The notes beneath the pieces are model-generated. The model was not told where the DNA came from. It saw only the letters and a program-made list of their open reading frames with translations, and searched no databases. From assembly GCA_009839725.1 (NCBI GenBank), contig VXPF01000118.1, positions 1 to 52,553 on the forward strand: 52,553 nt of DNA, given 5' to 3'. Shown here piece after piece: positions 8,533-16,118 of this stretch. A program made the position numbers and the translations under genes. Positions within the stretch are counted from its first letter, which is position 1, and every line of letters starts with the position of its first letter. The stretch comes from Dehalococcoidia bacterium. Its GTDB lineage: Bacteria > Chloroflexota > Dehalococcoidia > Tepidiformales > Tepidiformaceae.

Positions 8533-10407
8533 CTAGACGTACTCCTTGACCTTCTCCGCGAGCGAGCGGGTATACCCGGCGGTGCTCGCGATCTCGTCGA
8601 CGCCCGCCTCGCGCACGGCCTTCAGCGAGCCGAACTTTCGCAGGAGCGCGCGCTTCCGCTTCGGTCCGACGCCGGGGATGGAGTCGAGGACGCTGGCGGT
8701 GGCGGCCTTGCGGCGGACCTGGCGGTGGTAGGTGATGGCGAAGCGGTGGGCCTCGTCGCGCACGCGCTGCACGAGGTAGAGCGCCTCGGAGCCACGAGGC
8801 AGCACGATGGGCGCCTCCTCGTCCGGTGCGAACAGCTCCTCGTGGCGCTTCGCGAGGCCGACGGTGGGGATGTCGTACACGCCCAACTCGCGCATCACCT
8901 CGACGGCCGCGCCAAGCTGCCCCTTGCCCCCGTCGACGACGACGAGGTCGGGCAAGTCCCAGCTGTCGTTATCGGCTGTGTCGGGAGCCTCTCCTCCTTC
9001 GAGGGTCTGCTGCTCAATCTGCCTGGCGGCGCGCTTGAAGCGGCGGCGGAGGACCTCCTGCATGGTGGCGAAGTCGTCCGCGCCCTCTACCGTCTTGATC
9101 CGGAACTTCCGGTACTGGCGGGGGGCGGGCTGGCCGTCGAGGAAGACGACCATGCTGGAGACGGGGCTGGCCCCCTGGAGGTTGGAGTTGTCGTAGCACT
9201 CGATGCGGTGGGGAACCTCGGGCAGGGCGAGCTCCTCGCGCAGCTCCTCGAGGGCGGTGGTGGTCTTCGTCTGGTCACTGAGCCAGCGCACCTTGAGGTT
9301 GTCGAGCGCCTCTGCGGCGTTCTCGCCGGCCATCTGCAGGAGCTGGCGCTTCTCGCCCCGTTGAGCGACGCGGATCTCGACATTGGCGGCGCGCTTTTCT
9401 GTCAGCACCGCCTCCAGGTCGACCCGTCCCTCGGGCTCGATGGGCACGACCACCAGCTTCGGGATTGACTGTGCGCTCTCGTAGTACTGCTGGAGGAGGC
9501 TGCCGAGGACGGCTTCGTCGGACTCACCCGTGACGCCCTCAAGCACGAAGTGGTCGCGGCCGGTCATCTGGGTACCGCGCACGAAGAAGACCTGGACGCA
9601 GGCGCGATCGCCCTCCCGCGCGAGGCCGTAGACGTCCAGGTCCTCCTTCTTCGTGGTGGACAGCATCTGGCGCTCGACGGTGCGCTCGATGGCGCGGATC
9701 TGGTCGCGGAGCATGGCCGCGCGTTCGTAGTCGAGGGACTCCGCCGCGCCGTCCATCTGCTCGCCGAGCCGGTCGAGCACGGCCGACGCCTTGCCCTCGA
9801 GGAAGAGGATGATCTGGTCGATGACCTCGGCGTACTCCTCGGAGGTGCAGTAGGCGGTGCAGGGCGCGATGCAGCGCTTGATGTAGTAGTCGAGGCAGGG
9901 GCGCGGGTCCTTCCCCGTGATTTCCTTGGTGCAGGAGCGGTAGGGGAAGAGCTTCTTGAGCAGGTCGAGGGTGGCGCGCACGGACCCGGCGCTCGCGTAA
10001 GGCCCGAAGTAGCGCGCCCCGTCCTTCTCGATGCGCCGCGTGATGTAGACGCGCGGCCACGGGTTCTGCACGTCGATCTTCAGGTAGGGGTAGCGCTTGT
10101 CGTCCTTGAGCCGGATGTTGAAGAAGGGCTGGTGGCGTTTGATCAGGGTCGCTTCGAGGATGAGCGCCTCGCCCGCGTTGGCGCAGACGATGTACTCGAA
10201 GTCCTCGATGTCGGCGCGCAGGGCGCGGGTCTTCGGTTCGAGGCTGCGGGGCGAGCCGAAGTAGGAGCGCACGCGGTCCTTGAGCCGTGCCGCCTTGCCC
10301 ACGTAGATGACCTCGCCCTTCTGGTTGCGCATGAGGTAGACGCCCGGCCTCGCGGGGAGCGCCTCGATCTGCTTCCTGAGCCGGTCGGGAAGGGCGGTAG
10401 CGACCAC
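8533..10407 (-). CDS. uvrC: UvrABC excinuclease subunit C
   Basis: 624 aa, full length. The GIY-YIG nuclease domain is at the N-terminus (RPGVYLMRNQKGEVIYVGKA), a Cys-containing region (CTKEITGKDPRPCLDYYIKRC) follows, then a UVR motif near residue 205-240, the RNase H-like C-terminal nuclease (PHRIECYDNSNLQG, DLVVVDGGKGQLGAA), and a helix-hairpin-helix pair at the end (LDSIPGVGPKRKRALLRKFG). It cuts DNA on both sides of lesions in nucleotide excision repair. GTG start at 10407; a TACACT box ends 6 nt before it, inside the 21-nt gap after the toxin gene, so the mRNA is probably leaderless. Confidence 0.97.
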   Translation of the reverse strand: MVATALPDRLRKQIEALPARPGVYLMRNQKGEVIYVGKAARLKDRVRSYFGSPRSLEPKTRALRADIEDFEYIVCANAGEALILEATLIKRHQPFFNIRLKDDKRYPYLKIDVQNPWPRVYITRRIEKDGARYFGPYASAGSVRATLDLLKKLFPYRSCTKEITGKDPRPCLDYYIKRCIAPCTAYCTSEEYAEVIDQIILFLEGKASAVLDRLGEQMDGAAESLDYERAAMLRDQIRAIERTVERQMLSTTKKEDLDVYGLAREGDRACVQVFFVRGTQMTGRDHFVLEGVTGESDEAVLGSLLQQYYESAQSIPKLVVVPIEPEGRVDLEAVLTEKRAANVEIRVAQRGEKRQLLQMAGENAAEALDNLKVRWLSDQTKTTTALEELREELALPEVPHRIECYDNSNLQGASPVSSMVVFLDGQPAPRQYRKFRIKTVEGADDFATMQEVLRRRFKRAARQIEQQTLEGGEAPDTADNDSWDLPDLVVVDGGKGQLGAAVEVMRELGVYDIPTVGLAKRHEELFAPDEEAPIVLPRGSEALYLVQRVRDEAHRFAITYHRQVRRKAATASVLDSIPGVGPKRKRALLRKFGSLKAVREAGVDEIASTAGYTRSLAEKVKEYV

Positions 10408-10413
10408 GGAGCT

Positions 10414-10419
10414 AGTGTA
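10414..10419 (-). promoter_or_regulatory. -10 box (TACACT) of uvrC, leaderless spacing
   Basis: On the minus strand TACACT is followed by exactly 6 nt and then the GTG of uvrC. Transcription would start at the start codon itself. It gives uvrC-hyuAB a promoter separate from the toxin-antitoxin unit upstream. Confidence 0.6.
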
Positions 10420-10428
10420 GCGCGGGGC

Positions 10429-10839
10429 TCACCGGGACAGTTCGGCGATGGCATCCGCCGGGGTGAGGGTGGGAACCGGTGAGTCCACGTAGTCGCGCAC
10501 GTTTCGGGTGACGATGTACCGCGCGTCGCAGGCGCGGGCAGCTGCAACTTGCATCGCGTCCTCGAAGTCGGCCAGGGGCAGCGAGAGGGCGTAGTAGAGA
10601 TCGTCGGTTGTGGTGGCCGCAACCTGGGCGAATTCAAGGAGGCCCTCGATGAACGCGCGGGCTATAGCCCTGTCGAGTTCTCTCGTGACGATGTAGTCGA
10701 TGTTGGAGAACGAGTGCCAGGCGATGCAGGCTTGCTCGGCGCCCTCCGCAACCTGCCCGAGGACGGCCCGTGACGCGTCGGCGTACGGGGGCCGGTCCAG
10801 TGCGACGTCGATGAGCATGTCGGAGTCGAGCAACAGCAT
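10429..10839 (-). CDS. PIN-domain toxin, VapC-like
   Basis: 136 aa. PIN nucleases are Mg-dependent RNases used as toxins. The N-terminus has MLLLDSDMLIDVAL (Asp6 and Asp8), the middle has a conserved Asp/Glu pair in PLADFEDAMQVAAA, and the C-terminus has DARYIVTRNVRDY, matching PIN acidic motifs. The ATG lies 10 nt after the stop of the antitoxin gene, in the usual antitoxin-first order. The operon is preceded by a paired palindrome that probably binds the antitoxin. RNA target unknown. Confidence 0.85.
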   Translation of the reverse strand: MLLLDSDMLIDVALDRPPYADASRAVLGQVAEGAEQACIAWHSFSNIDYIVTRELDRAIARAFIEGLLEFAQVAATTTDDLYYALSLPLADFEDAMQVAAARACDARYIVTRNVRDYVDSPVPTLTPADAIAELSR

Positions 10840-10849
10840 CGTGAGGGCG

Positions 10850-11206
10850 CTACAACCCGTACTTCTCGCGGTGGTACTCGTCTCGCAGGTTGTCGAGGTC
10901 CTCGTCAGTCAGCTGGCGCTTCGGCTTGAACTGTCCGGCCCAACGCGCCGGGAAGGTAAGCGACTTGTCGCGCCAGCGATCCGCGCGCTCCTGTTCCGTT
11001 TCGAACGGCAGGTAGGCCTCGATCTCCTCGAGAGTCTTCCCTGCTGCCGAGGACGTGCCTTCCGGCGGGGCGGCCGCTTCCAGCGCATCGCGAAGGAGCT
11101 GTTCGATGACGGAGGACAGGGAAGCGCCGTGCGTGCGTGCGTACTCCTTGGCCCGGGGGAGCACCTCGGAGTCGATGGTGACGGTGAGTTTGGTCTTGGT
11201 CTGCAT
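10850..11206 (-). CDS. antitoxin of the PIN toxin (ribbon-helix-helix / DUF6364-like)
   Basis: 118 aa. The N-terminal part reads as a beta strand followed by helices (KTKLTVTIDSEVLPRAKEYA, then SLSSVIEQLLRDALEA), as in DUF6364 and ribbon-helix-helix antitoxins. The C-terminal half (ETEQERADRWRDKSLTFP...) is charged and likely wraps the toxin. I choose ATG 11206 because GAGGAA lies 7 nt upstream; a GTG at 11221 is in frame but overlaps this site. Upstream at 11223-11261 is a perfect inverted repeat, the likely self-regulation operator. Confidence 0.8.
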   Translation of the reverse strand: MQTKTKLTVTIDSEVLPRAKEYARTHGASLSSVIEQLLRDALEAAAPPEGTSSAAGKTLEEIEAYLPFETEQERADRWRDKSLTFPARWAGQFKPKRQLTDEDLDNLRDEYHREKYGL

Positions 11207-11222
11207 GGGCGGGTTCCTCACG

Positions 11223-11261
11223 AGATACGTATACGTATTGTAGCAGTACGTATACGTATCT
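11223..11261. promoter_or_regulatory. paired palindromic operator of the toxin-antitoxin operon
   Basis: Two perfect 15-base arms, 11223-11237 and 11247-11261, form an inverted repeat with a 9-base spacer. Each arm contains TACGTATACGTA, itself a 12-base palindrome, at 11226-11237 and 11247-11258. The copies are 21 bp apart, two helical turns, so two antitoxin dimers could sit on the same DNA face. A -10-like TACAAT (minus strand, 11242-11237) lies between and partly inside them. Bound protein would therefore block transcription. Confidence 0.75.
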
Positions 11262-11266
11262 TCGTG

Positions 11267-12028
11267 CTACTGCCCTCCGAGATCCCTGAGTTCCCGGAGC
11301 CGCCGCCGAGCGTACTCGTCCTCGAGCTGCCAGCAGACGGCTACCTCCCAGGCCACCGACGCTCGCCGCGCGCGCTGGAACTCCTCCTCCGTCAGGCCGG
11401 CGACTTCGGAGTCGGGCAGGGCGCCAAGGTCGAGGAGTGGGGAGTCGACTCGCGCTTCGTCCCAGTCGAGGAGGCCTACCCTGTCTCCGTCGATGCGGAT
11501 GTTGGTAGGCGAGGGGTCGCCGTGGATCACTATCTCCTTGCGTTCCGGCAGCGCCCTCCACGCATCCCGGCACAGCTCCGCGTCTTCGGGCGGCAGCAGC
11601 GACATGTCGACATCGCCGCCGATGTCGGTGGCGACCAACTCCTGGGCCCTGCGGAAGCCGGGCCGCTGGGCCCACGGCCCCCGCAGGGCGTGCAGCCGCC
11701 GGAGCTCGGCGGCGACGCGCTCCGCGTCGCCCCGGCCCTCTGGCTCCCTGCCCTCGATGAAGGAGAACATGACGAGCCCACCGATCCGGCGCTCACCTGA
11801 CCGGGTGGAGATCGGGAGGGGAACCGTGAAGTCGTGGTTGTGAAGGGTTTCGAGCAGGTCGAGCTCCCAGTCGAGGGCGGCGGCGCTGCGGGTGTTCTGG
11901 CGCGCGATGCGGCGCTCGCCCCGGAGCCGGATGGTCCAGACGCGATTGCGCAGGCCGCTCACTTCGTCTTCGACCTCAACCTCGCCCCACGGTTCGAGCC
12001 TGCGCTGCAGATCGGCGTTGGCCGTCAT
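11267..12028 (-). CDS. aminoglycoside phosphotransferase-family kinase
   Basis: 253 aa from ATG 12028. APH/choline-kinase fold: the N-lobe includes RVWTIRLRGERRIARQNTR, and the C-lobe has the catalytic loop HGDPSPTN (H169, D171, N176) and the DWD metal-binding motif (188-190). It phosphorylates a hydroxylated small molecule such as a homoserine-, choline- or aminoglycoside-like substrate; which one cannot be told. Open frame continues upstream to 12397 but that part lies inside the divergent crotonase gene. GGAGA about 7 nt before the ATG may be its ribosome site. It lies just upstream of the toxin-antitoxin operon, separated by its operator. Confidence 0.8.
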   Translation of the reverse strand: MTANADLQRRLEPWGEVEVEDEVSGLRNRVWTIRLRGERRIARQNTRSAAALDWELDLLETLHNHDFTVPLPISTRSGERRIGGLVMFSFIEGREPEGRGDAERVAAELRRLHALRGPWAQRPGFRRAQELVATDIGGDVDMSLLPPEDAELCRDAWRALPERKEIVIHGDPSPTNIRIDGDRVGLLDWDEARVDSPLLDLGALPDSEVAGLTEEEFQRARRASVAWEVAVCWQLEDEYARRRLRELRDLGGQ

Positions 12029-12094
12029 GGACGTGTCTCCGTTGGCGCCAGCGTACGGGGTGGGGGCTCGCGAGCCACCTACCGGAAGCGCCGG

Positions 12095-12100
12095 TACAAT
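12095..12100 (+). promoter_or_regulatory. -10 box (TACAAT) of the crotonase-peroxiredoxin-dehydrogenase operon
   Basis: TACAAT ends 7 nt before the GTG at 12108. No room remains for a ribosome site, so a leaderless mRNA is inferred. It drives the three plus-strand genes to 14571. Confidence 0.6.
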
Positions 12101-12107
12101 CGCCGCC

Positions 12108-12914
12108 GTGGAGTACGAACACATCCTGTACGACGTGGCGGATGGCATCGCGACCATCACGCTCAACCGCCCCGAGCGGCTGAACGCCTTCGACAACCTG
12201 ATGTTGAGCGAGTGGCGCGACGCGATCGAGCGTTCGGATGCCGATCGCGACGTGCGCGTCATCATCCTGACGGGCGCGGGGCGCGGCTTCTGTAGCGGCA
12301 TGGACGTGGCCCACGAGACCGCCGGCGAAGGGGTCCTGCGCTCGGAGGAGAGCGTGGCCGAGCGGCGACACAGCCTCCGCAACAGCGTCCACCACATCCC
12401 GCGGGCGCTGGTGCAGCTCGAAAAGCCCTACATCGCGGCGGTGAACGGCGCGGCCGTGGGGGCGGGCATGGACATGGCATCGATGGCCGATATTCGTTTC
12501 GCCAGCGAGCGGGCGCGGTTCGGCATGGGCTACGTGCGCATGGGGCTCATTCCCGGCGACGGCGGCGCCTTCACGCTGCCCCGCATCGTGGGGACTGCCA
12601 AGGCACTGGAGCTGATCTGGAGCGGTGAGCTGTTCGACGCGCAGGAGGCGTTGCGGATCGGCTACGTGAGCGAGGTCTGCCCGCCTGAGGAGTTGCTGGA
12701 CCGGACGCGCGAGTTCGCCCTCAAGATCGCGCGGGGGCCGGCGACGGCCATCCAGCTCGCCAAGAAGCTCGTCTACCGCTCCGCCAACCTGACGTTCGAC
12801 GAACACCTCGACTTCGCCCAGATGGCGATGACCCTCGCGCAGTCCACCGAGGACGCGAAGGAGGGCCCCCTCGCCTTCACCGAGAAACGCGAGCCCAACT
12901 TCAAGGGCTACTAG
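12108..12914 (+). CDS. enoyl-CoA hydratase/isomerase (crotonase) family protein
   Basis: 268 aa from GTG 12108. Crotonase features: ITLNRPERLNAFD at the N-terminus, the oxyanion-hole segments GRGFCSGMDVAHE and AAVNGAAVGAGMDMA, and GLIPGDGGAFTLPRIVG with KALELIWSG after it. A glutamate matching the second catalytic Glu of hydratases is present (KALELI). The segment usually reading QPE is GMGYVRMG here, without the first Glu, so isomerase, hydrolase or other crotonase chemistry is possible. It is the first gene of an operon with a selenoprotein peroxiredoxin and an acyl-CoA dehydrogenase. Confidence 0.88.
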   Translation: MEYEHILYDVADGIATITLNRPERLNAFDNLMLSEWRDAIERSDADRDVRVIILTGAGRGFCSGMDVAHETAGEGVLRSEESVAERRHSLRNSVHHIPRALVQLEKPYIAAVNGAAVGAGMDMASMADIRFASERARFGMGYVRMGLIPGDGGAFTLPRIVGTAKALELIWSGELFDAQEALRIGYVSEVCPPEELLDRTREFALKIARGPATAIQLAKKLVYRSANLTFDEHLDFAQMAMTLAQSTEDAKEGPLAFTEKREPNFKGY

Positions 12915-12930
12915 CGACAAGGAGAAAGAT

Positions 12931-13392
12931 ATGCCTCCAGCACCTGGTGACCGCGCTCCGGCGTTCACGCTGATGAACAAGGACCGGGAGGAGGTCACGC
13001 TCGACTCCTTCCCCGGCAAGCACATCGTCCTGGCGTTCTATCCGCTCGCCTTCACCGGGGGGTGAACGTCGGAGATGATCGCCTTCCGGACGCACACGGA
13101 TGCGTTCGCGGAGGCCAACGCCCAGGTTCTGGGCGTGAGCGTTGATTCCTTCGCCGCCGTCGGCGAGTTCCAGGAGAAGCTCGGGCTGGAGTTCCCCCTC
13201 GTCTCGGACTTTCCGAAGAACCAGGCGGGTCGCGACTACGAAATCTTCAACGAGGACTTCGGTTTCCATAACCGCGCGACCTTCGTGATCGACAGCGAGG
13301 GCATCGTGCGCGATGCCTACCTCGAGCCGCGCGACTTCGAATCGCACGCCCCGCATGCGCTCGAAGTTTTGCAAGAGCTGAACGGGAGCTAG
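12931..13392 (+). CDS. AhpE-type peroxiredoxin with selenocysteine (in-frame TGA)
   Basis: 153 aa if TGA at 13063-13065 is read as selenocysteine, residue 45. ATG 12931 has AAGGAG 6 nt upstream. The protein starts MPPAPGDRAPAFTLMNKD and continues LAFYPLAFTGG-U-TSEM, so Sec takes the place of the peroxidatic Cys in the PxxxTxxC motif (P38, T42, U45). The remainder (EFPLVSDFPKNQAG, YEIFNEDFGFHNRATFVIDS) matches one-Cys AhpE peroxiredoxins. There is no other Cys, so resolution must use an external thiol. It reduces peroxides in the cytoplasm, and its operon partner is an FAD acyl-CoA dehydrogenase that may generate peroxide. Sense is kept on both sides of the TGA with no frame change, so it is not a pseudogene. 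selA/B/C/D are not in the window. Confidence 0.9.
13067..13108 (+). promoter_or_regulatory. candidate bacterial SECIS hairpin(s)
   Basis: Just after the TGA, two mutually exclusive stems can form. One pairs 13067-13073 with 13085-13092 (7 bp, bulged G13088). The other pairs 13087-13094 with 13101-13108 (8 bp including one G-U, loop CACGGA at 13095-13100). The second loop lies 29 nt past the TGA, within the range described for bacterial SECIS elements; its G residues are late in the loop. Which one SelB would bind is not decided by eye. Confidence 0.4.
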
Positions 13393-13398
13393 GCGACC

Positions 13399-14571
13399 GT
13401 GCTCTTTCGCGACTCGCCTGAGCAGGCCGCCTTCCGCGCTGAGATCCGCGAGTTCCTCGATGCGGAGCTGCCCGCGGAGATGTGGAACATGCGCAGCGAT
13501 CGCGAGGAGATGGACGACGAGGAGGCGGCCTTCGCGAAGCAGTTCCGGGGTCAACTGGCCGACCGGGGCTGGCTCACGCTGGGCTGGCCGAAAGAGTACG
13601 GCGGCGGCGGCGCGGACTTCGTCATGCAGACGGTCTACATGGAGGAGATGAGCTCGCGCGGCGCGCCCGGGGCCTACGACCAGGGGGTCTGGCTGGCGGG
13701 TCCGGCGCTCATGCACGAGGGCACGAAGGAGCAGCAGGATCGCTGGCTGCCCGGCCTCCGCGACGGCACCTCACGCTTCTGCCAGCTCTTCTCCGAGCCG
13801 GGCGCAGGCTCGGACCTCGCCTCGCTGCAGACAAGCGCCATCCGCGACGGCGACGAGTACGTCCTGAACGGCCAGAAGATCTGGACGAGCTGGGCGACCG
13901 GAGCGAAGTGGGGAATCCTTCTGGCGCGCACCGACCCGGACGCTCCCAAGCATCGTGGCATCAGCTATTTCATCCTCGACATCGAGTCGCCGGGGGTGAG
14001 CGTGCGGCCGCTCGTGAACATGATGGACGCGGCGCACTTCAACGAGGTGTTCTTCGACGACGTGCGCATCCCTATCGACAACCGCATTGGGGAGGAGAAC
14101 CGGGGCTGGTACGTGGCCGCGGCGACGCTCGACCAGGAGCGCAGCTCGATCAACCGCATCGTCATGACGCGCTCGACGCTGGAGGCGCTGGTCGACTACG
14201 TGCGCGAGCGGGACGGTGGGCAGGCGCCGCATCACATCCGCCACGAACTGGCCTCACGCACGATCGACTTCGAGCTGGGGCGCTGGCTCTGCTACCGGGT
14301 GGCGCAGATGCAGAGCGAAGGGGAGAACCCGAACTACGAGGCATCGATCTCGAAGGTGTTCGGCACGGAGCTGCAGCGCCAGATGGGCCAAACGGGAATG
14401 CGCGTCCTTGGTATGGAGGGGCAGCTCGAGCCGGGCAGTCCCTACGTGCCCCTGCAGGGCCGAGTCGAGCGCTGGGCCCTCGCGGGTCCCAGCTACACGG
14501 TGGCCGGCGGCACGAGCGAAGTGAACCGCAACATCATCGCGACCCGCGGGCTGGGATTGCCGCGCTCATAG
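13399..14571 (+). CDS. acyl-CoA dehydrogenase (operon with the selenoprotein)
   Basis: 390 aa from GTG 13399, 6 nt after the peroxiredoxin stop. Acyl-CoA dehydrogenase fold: GWLTLGWPKEYGGGGADF, the FAD/substrate segment CQLFSEPGAGSDLASLQTSA, NGQKIWTSWATGAKWG, and the C-terminal GGTSEVNRNIIATRGLGLPR. It oxidises an acyl-CoA to the 2,3-enoyl-CoA with FAD, passing electrons to ETF or, if oxidase-like, to oxygen. The crotonase two genes upstream would handle the product. The acyl group is unknown. It ends 8 bases before the convergent DUF402 gene. Confidence 0.92.
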   Translation: MLFRDSPEQAAFRAEIREFLDAELPAEMWNMRSDREEMDDEEAAFAKQFRGQLADRGWLTLGWPKEYGGGGADFVMQTVYMEEMSSRGAPGAYDQGVWLAGPALMHEGTKEQQDRWLPGLRDGTSRFCQLFSEPGAGSDLASLQTSAIRDGDEYVLNGQKIWTSWATGAKWGILLARTDPDAPKHRGISYFILDIESPGVSVRPLVNMMDAAHFNEVFFDDVRIPIDNRIGEENRGWYVAAATLDQERSSINRIVMTRSTLEALVDYVRERDGGQAPHHIRHELASRTIDFELGRWLCYRVAQMQSEGENPNYEASISKVFGTELQRQMGQTGMRVLGMEGQLEPGSPYVPLQGRVERWALAGPSYTVAGGTSEVNRNIIATRGLGLPRS

Positions 14572-14578
14572 AGGTGTC

Positions 14579-15274
14579 CTAGAGCCGCTTGGGGTTTGTC
14601 CAGTAGGGCTCGTCGTGGATGGCGAGGAGTTGGGCCTCGGGGATGTGGGCGTGGCCGGGGGTGGGCCAGGACGGGTCCGGGCGCCAGCCGCGGATGTCGT
14701 CGGTGAAAGGCCAGGCGCCGCGCTCGATGTCGGCGATGACGGCTTCCCCTTCCCTGCGGATGCGGTCCGCGACCGCCTCGGACATGAGGCCGCGTTCCAC
14801 CACCCGCTCGACTTCGTCCTCGTCCTTCCACTGCCAGTTGCGCTCGGCGTCGACGACGATGTCGAGCCAGAGGTCGCGCAGGTCGAAGCCGAGGGGTGTG
14901 CGCCGCAGGGGCTCCTCGAGGTTGACGTACCAGCCGAGGAACTCCCAGTCGGGCGTCCACCAGACCCAGGTGGCGCGCCACTGGTCGGGAACCTTGAGCG
15001 TGAGCATGTTCCAGCGTTCCCAGACCGCATCGACCAGCTCCCACTCGCCGTCGAGCCAGGGGCGAGGCTGTTCCGGGACGATGGGCTGCGACAGCTTCGT
15101 GGGCGTGCCCGGGGGCAGCCAGAGGGAGATGAGTTCGGGGGTGTCTTCGACGACGACCGAGGGTCGCACGTCGGCGACGGCAGGGGCGCACTCACCGTTC
15201 TCGGTGACGAAGAGGGTGCGATACATGACCACGTCGCCCCGCCGATACCGGTCCGACTCCCGGGGAGTGGTCAT
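14579..15274 (-). CDS. DUF402 / FomD-like nucleotide phosphatase
   Basis: 231 aa from ATG 15274. Contains the DUF402 core (WYVNLEEPLRRTPLGFDLRD, then LWLDIVVDAERNWQWKDEDE), a family including nucleoside tri/diphosphatases such as Staphylococcus Ntdp and the FomD phosphohydrolase. Acidic residues of this core bind divalent metal. The N-terminal half (RYRRGDVVMYRTLF) is the family's beta barrel. It probably removes phosphate from a nucleotide or nucleotidyl compound. A TACGCT box ends 6 nt before the start, and the divergent queuosine transporter has its own box beside it. Confidence 0.8.
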   Translation of the reverse strand: MTTPRESDRYRRGDVVMYRTLFVTENGECAPAVADVRPSVVVEDTPELISLWLPPGTPTKLSQPIVPEQPRPWLDGEWELVDAVWERWNMLTLKVPDQWRATWVWWTPDWEFLGWYVNLEEPLRRTPLGFDLRDLWLDIVVDAERNWQWKDEDEVERVVERGLMSEAVADRIRREGEAVIADIERGAWPFTDDIRGWRPDPSWPTPGHAHIPEAQLLAIHDEPYWTNPKRL

Positions 15275-15280
15275 GGGAAC

Positions 15281-15286
15281 AGCGTA
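15281..15286 (-). promoter_or_regulatory. -10 box (TACGCT) of the DUF402 gene, leaderless spacing
   Basis: On the minus strand TACGCT is followed by exactly 6 nt and then ATG 15274, the same geometry as at uvrC, gatC and uvrD. Confidence 0.55.
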
Positions 15287-15309
15287 GCAGCCGGCGGGTC
15301 CGCGGCTGC

Positions 15310-15315
15310 TAGAAT
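15310..15315 (+). promoter_or_regulatory. -10 box (TAGAAT) of the queuosine transporter
   Basis: TAGAAT ends 9 nt before ATG 15325. The transcript would carry at most a few leader bases. It is divergent from the DUF402 promoter 24 nt away. Confidence 0.55.
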
Positions 15316-15324
15316 CCCCGCCCC

Positions 15325-16074
15325 ATGACCCAGACGATGATGACGGAGTCGGGCGAGCGGCACTTCCGCTACCTGATGCCCGTGGCCGTGATCTTTACGG
15401 GCGCCCTGATCGTCTCGAACATCATCGCGATCAAGATCGTCGACATCTCCGGGCTGGTGGGCGGCGCCTTCGACTACTTTCAGCCCGCCGCCATCATCAT
15501 CTTCCCGATTTCGTACATCGTTGGCGACATCCTCACGGAGGTGTACGGGTACTCGGTGGCGCGGCGCGTCATCTGGTCCGGGTTCTTCGCGAACGCGCTC
15601 GCGGTGCTCGCGATCTTCGTCGCCCAGGAGATCCCGTCGGCGCCGTTCTGGGCGGACCAGGAGGCCTACGAGACGATCCTGGGGCAGACGTGGCGGATCG
15701 TGGGCGGCAGCTTCCTCGCGTTCCTCGTGGGGGAGTTCGCGAACTCGTACGTGCTGGCGCGGCTGAAGCGCGTGACGCAGGGGCGGTTCCTGTGGACGCG
15801 CACGATCGGCTCGACGATCGTGGGCCAGGGGATCGACTCGGCGGTCTTCCTGACGATCGCGTTCTTCGGGACGACGACGATCCCGAACGGCGAAGCGCTG
15901 TGGGCCTTCGTGTGGCGGGCGTGGCTGATGAAGACGCTCTACGAGGTGATCGCGACGCCGCTTACCTACCTGGTCGTGAACACGATGAAGCGGCTGGAGG
16001 GTGTGGACGTGTACGACACGGACACGGACTTCAACCCGATCCCGATTCTCTCCGCGCTTCGTCCGGGGCGGTAG
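15325..16074 (+). CDS. yhhQ: queuosine precursor transporter (YhhQ/DUF165 family)
   Basis: 249 aa integral membrane protein with about six hydrophobic helices. Family landmarks: IVSNIIAIKIVDISG near the start, IIIFPISYIVGDILTEVYGY, FLAFLVGEFANSYVLARLK, RTIGSTIVGQGIDSAVF and MKTLYEVIATPLTYLVV. YhhQ-type carriers import preQ0 or preQ1 across the cytoplasmic membrane. queF follows 44 nt downstream, which supports the substrate. The early acidic and His-containing tail is short, so the start at 15325 fits. Confidence 0.88.
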   Translation: MTQTMMTESGERHFRYLMPVAVIFTGALIVSNIIAIKIVDISGLVGGAFDYFQPAAIIIFPISYIVGDILTEVYGYSVARRVIWSGFFANALAVLAIFVAQEIPSAPFWADQEAYETILGQTWRIVGGSFLAFLVGEFANSYVLARLKRVTQGRFLWTRTIGSTIVGQGIDSAVFLTIAFFGTTTIPNGEALWAFVWRAWLMKTLYEVIATPLTYLVVNTMKRLEGVDVYDTDTDFNPIPILSALRPGR

Positions 16075-16118
16075 GCAGGAGCTTGCGCGCTCGCGCCGCG
16101 AGTCGCACGCTGGCGCGG

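Noticed and set aside
13063-13065. The peroxiredoxin TGA as a nonsense mutation or sequencing error
   Set aside because: It replaces precisely the catalytic Cys codon (TGC or TGT to TGA) while everything around it is intact. Loss by chance at just this codon is far less likely than selenocysteine.
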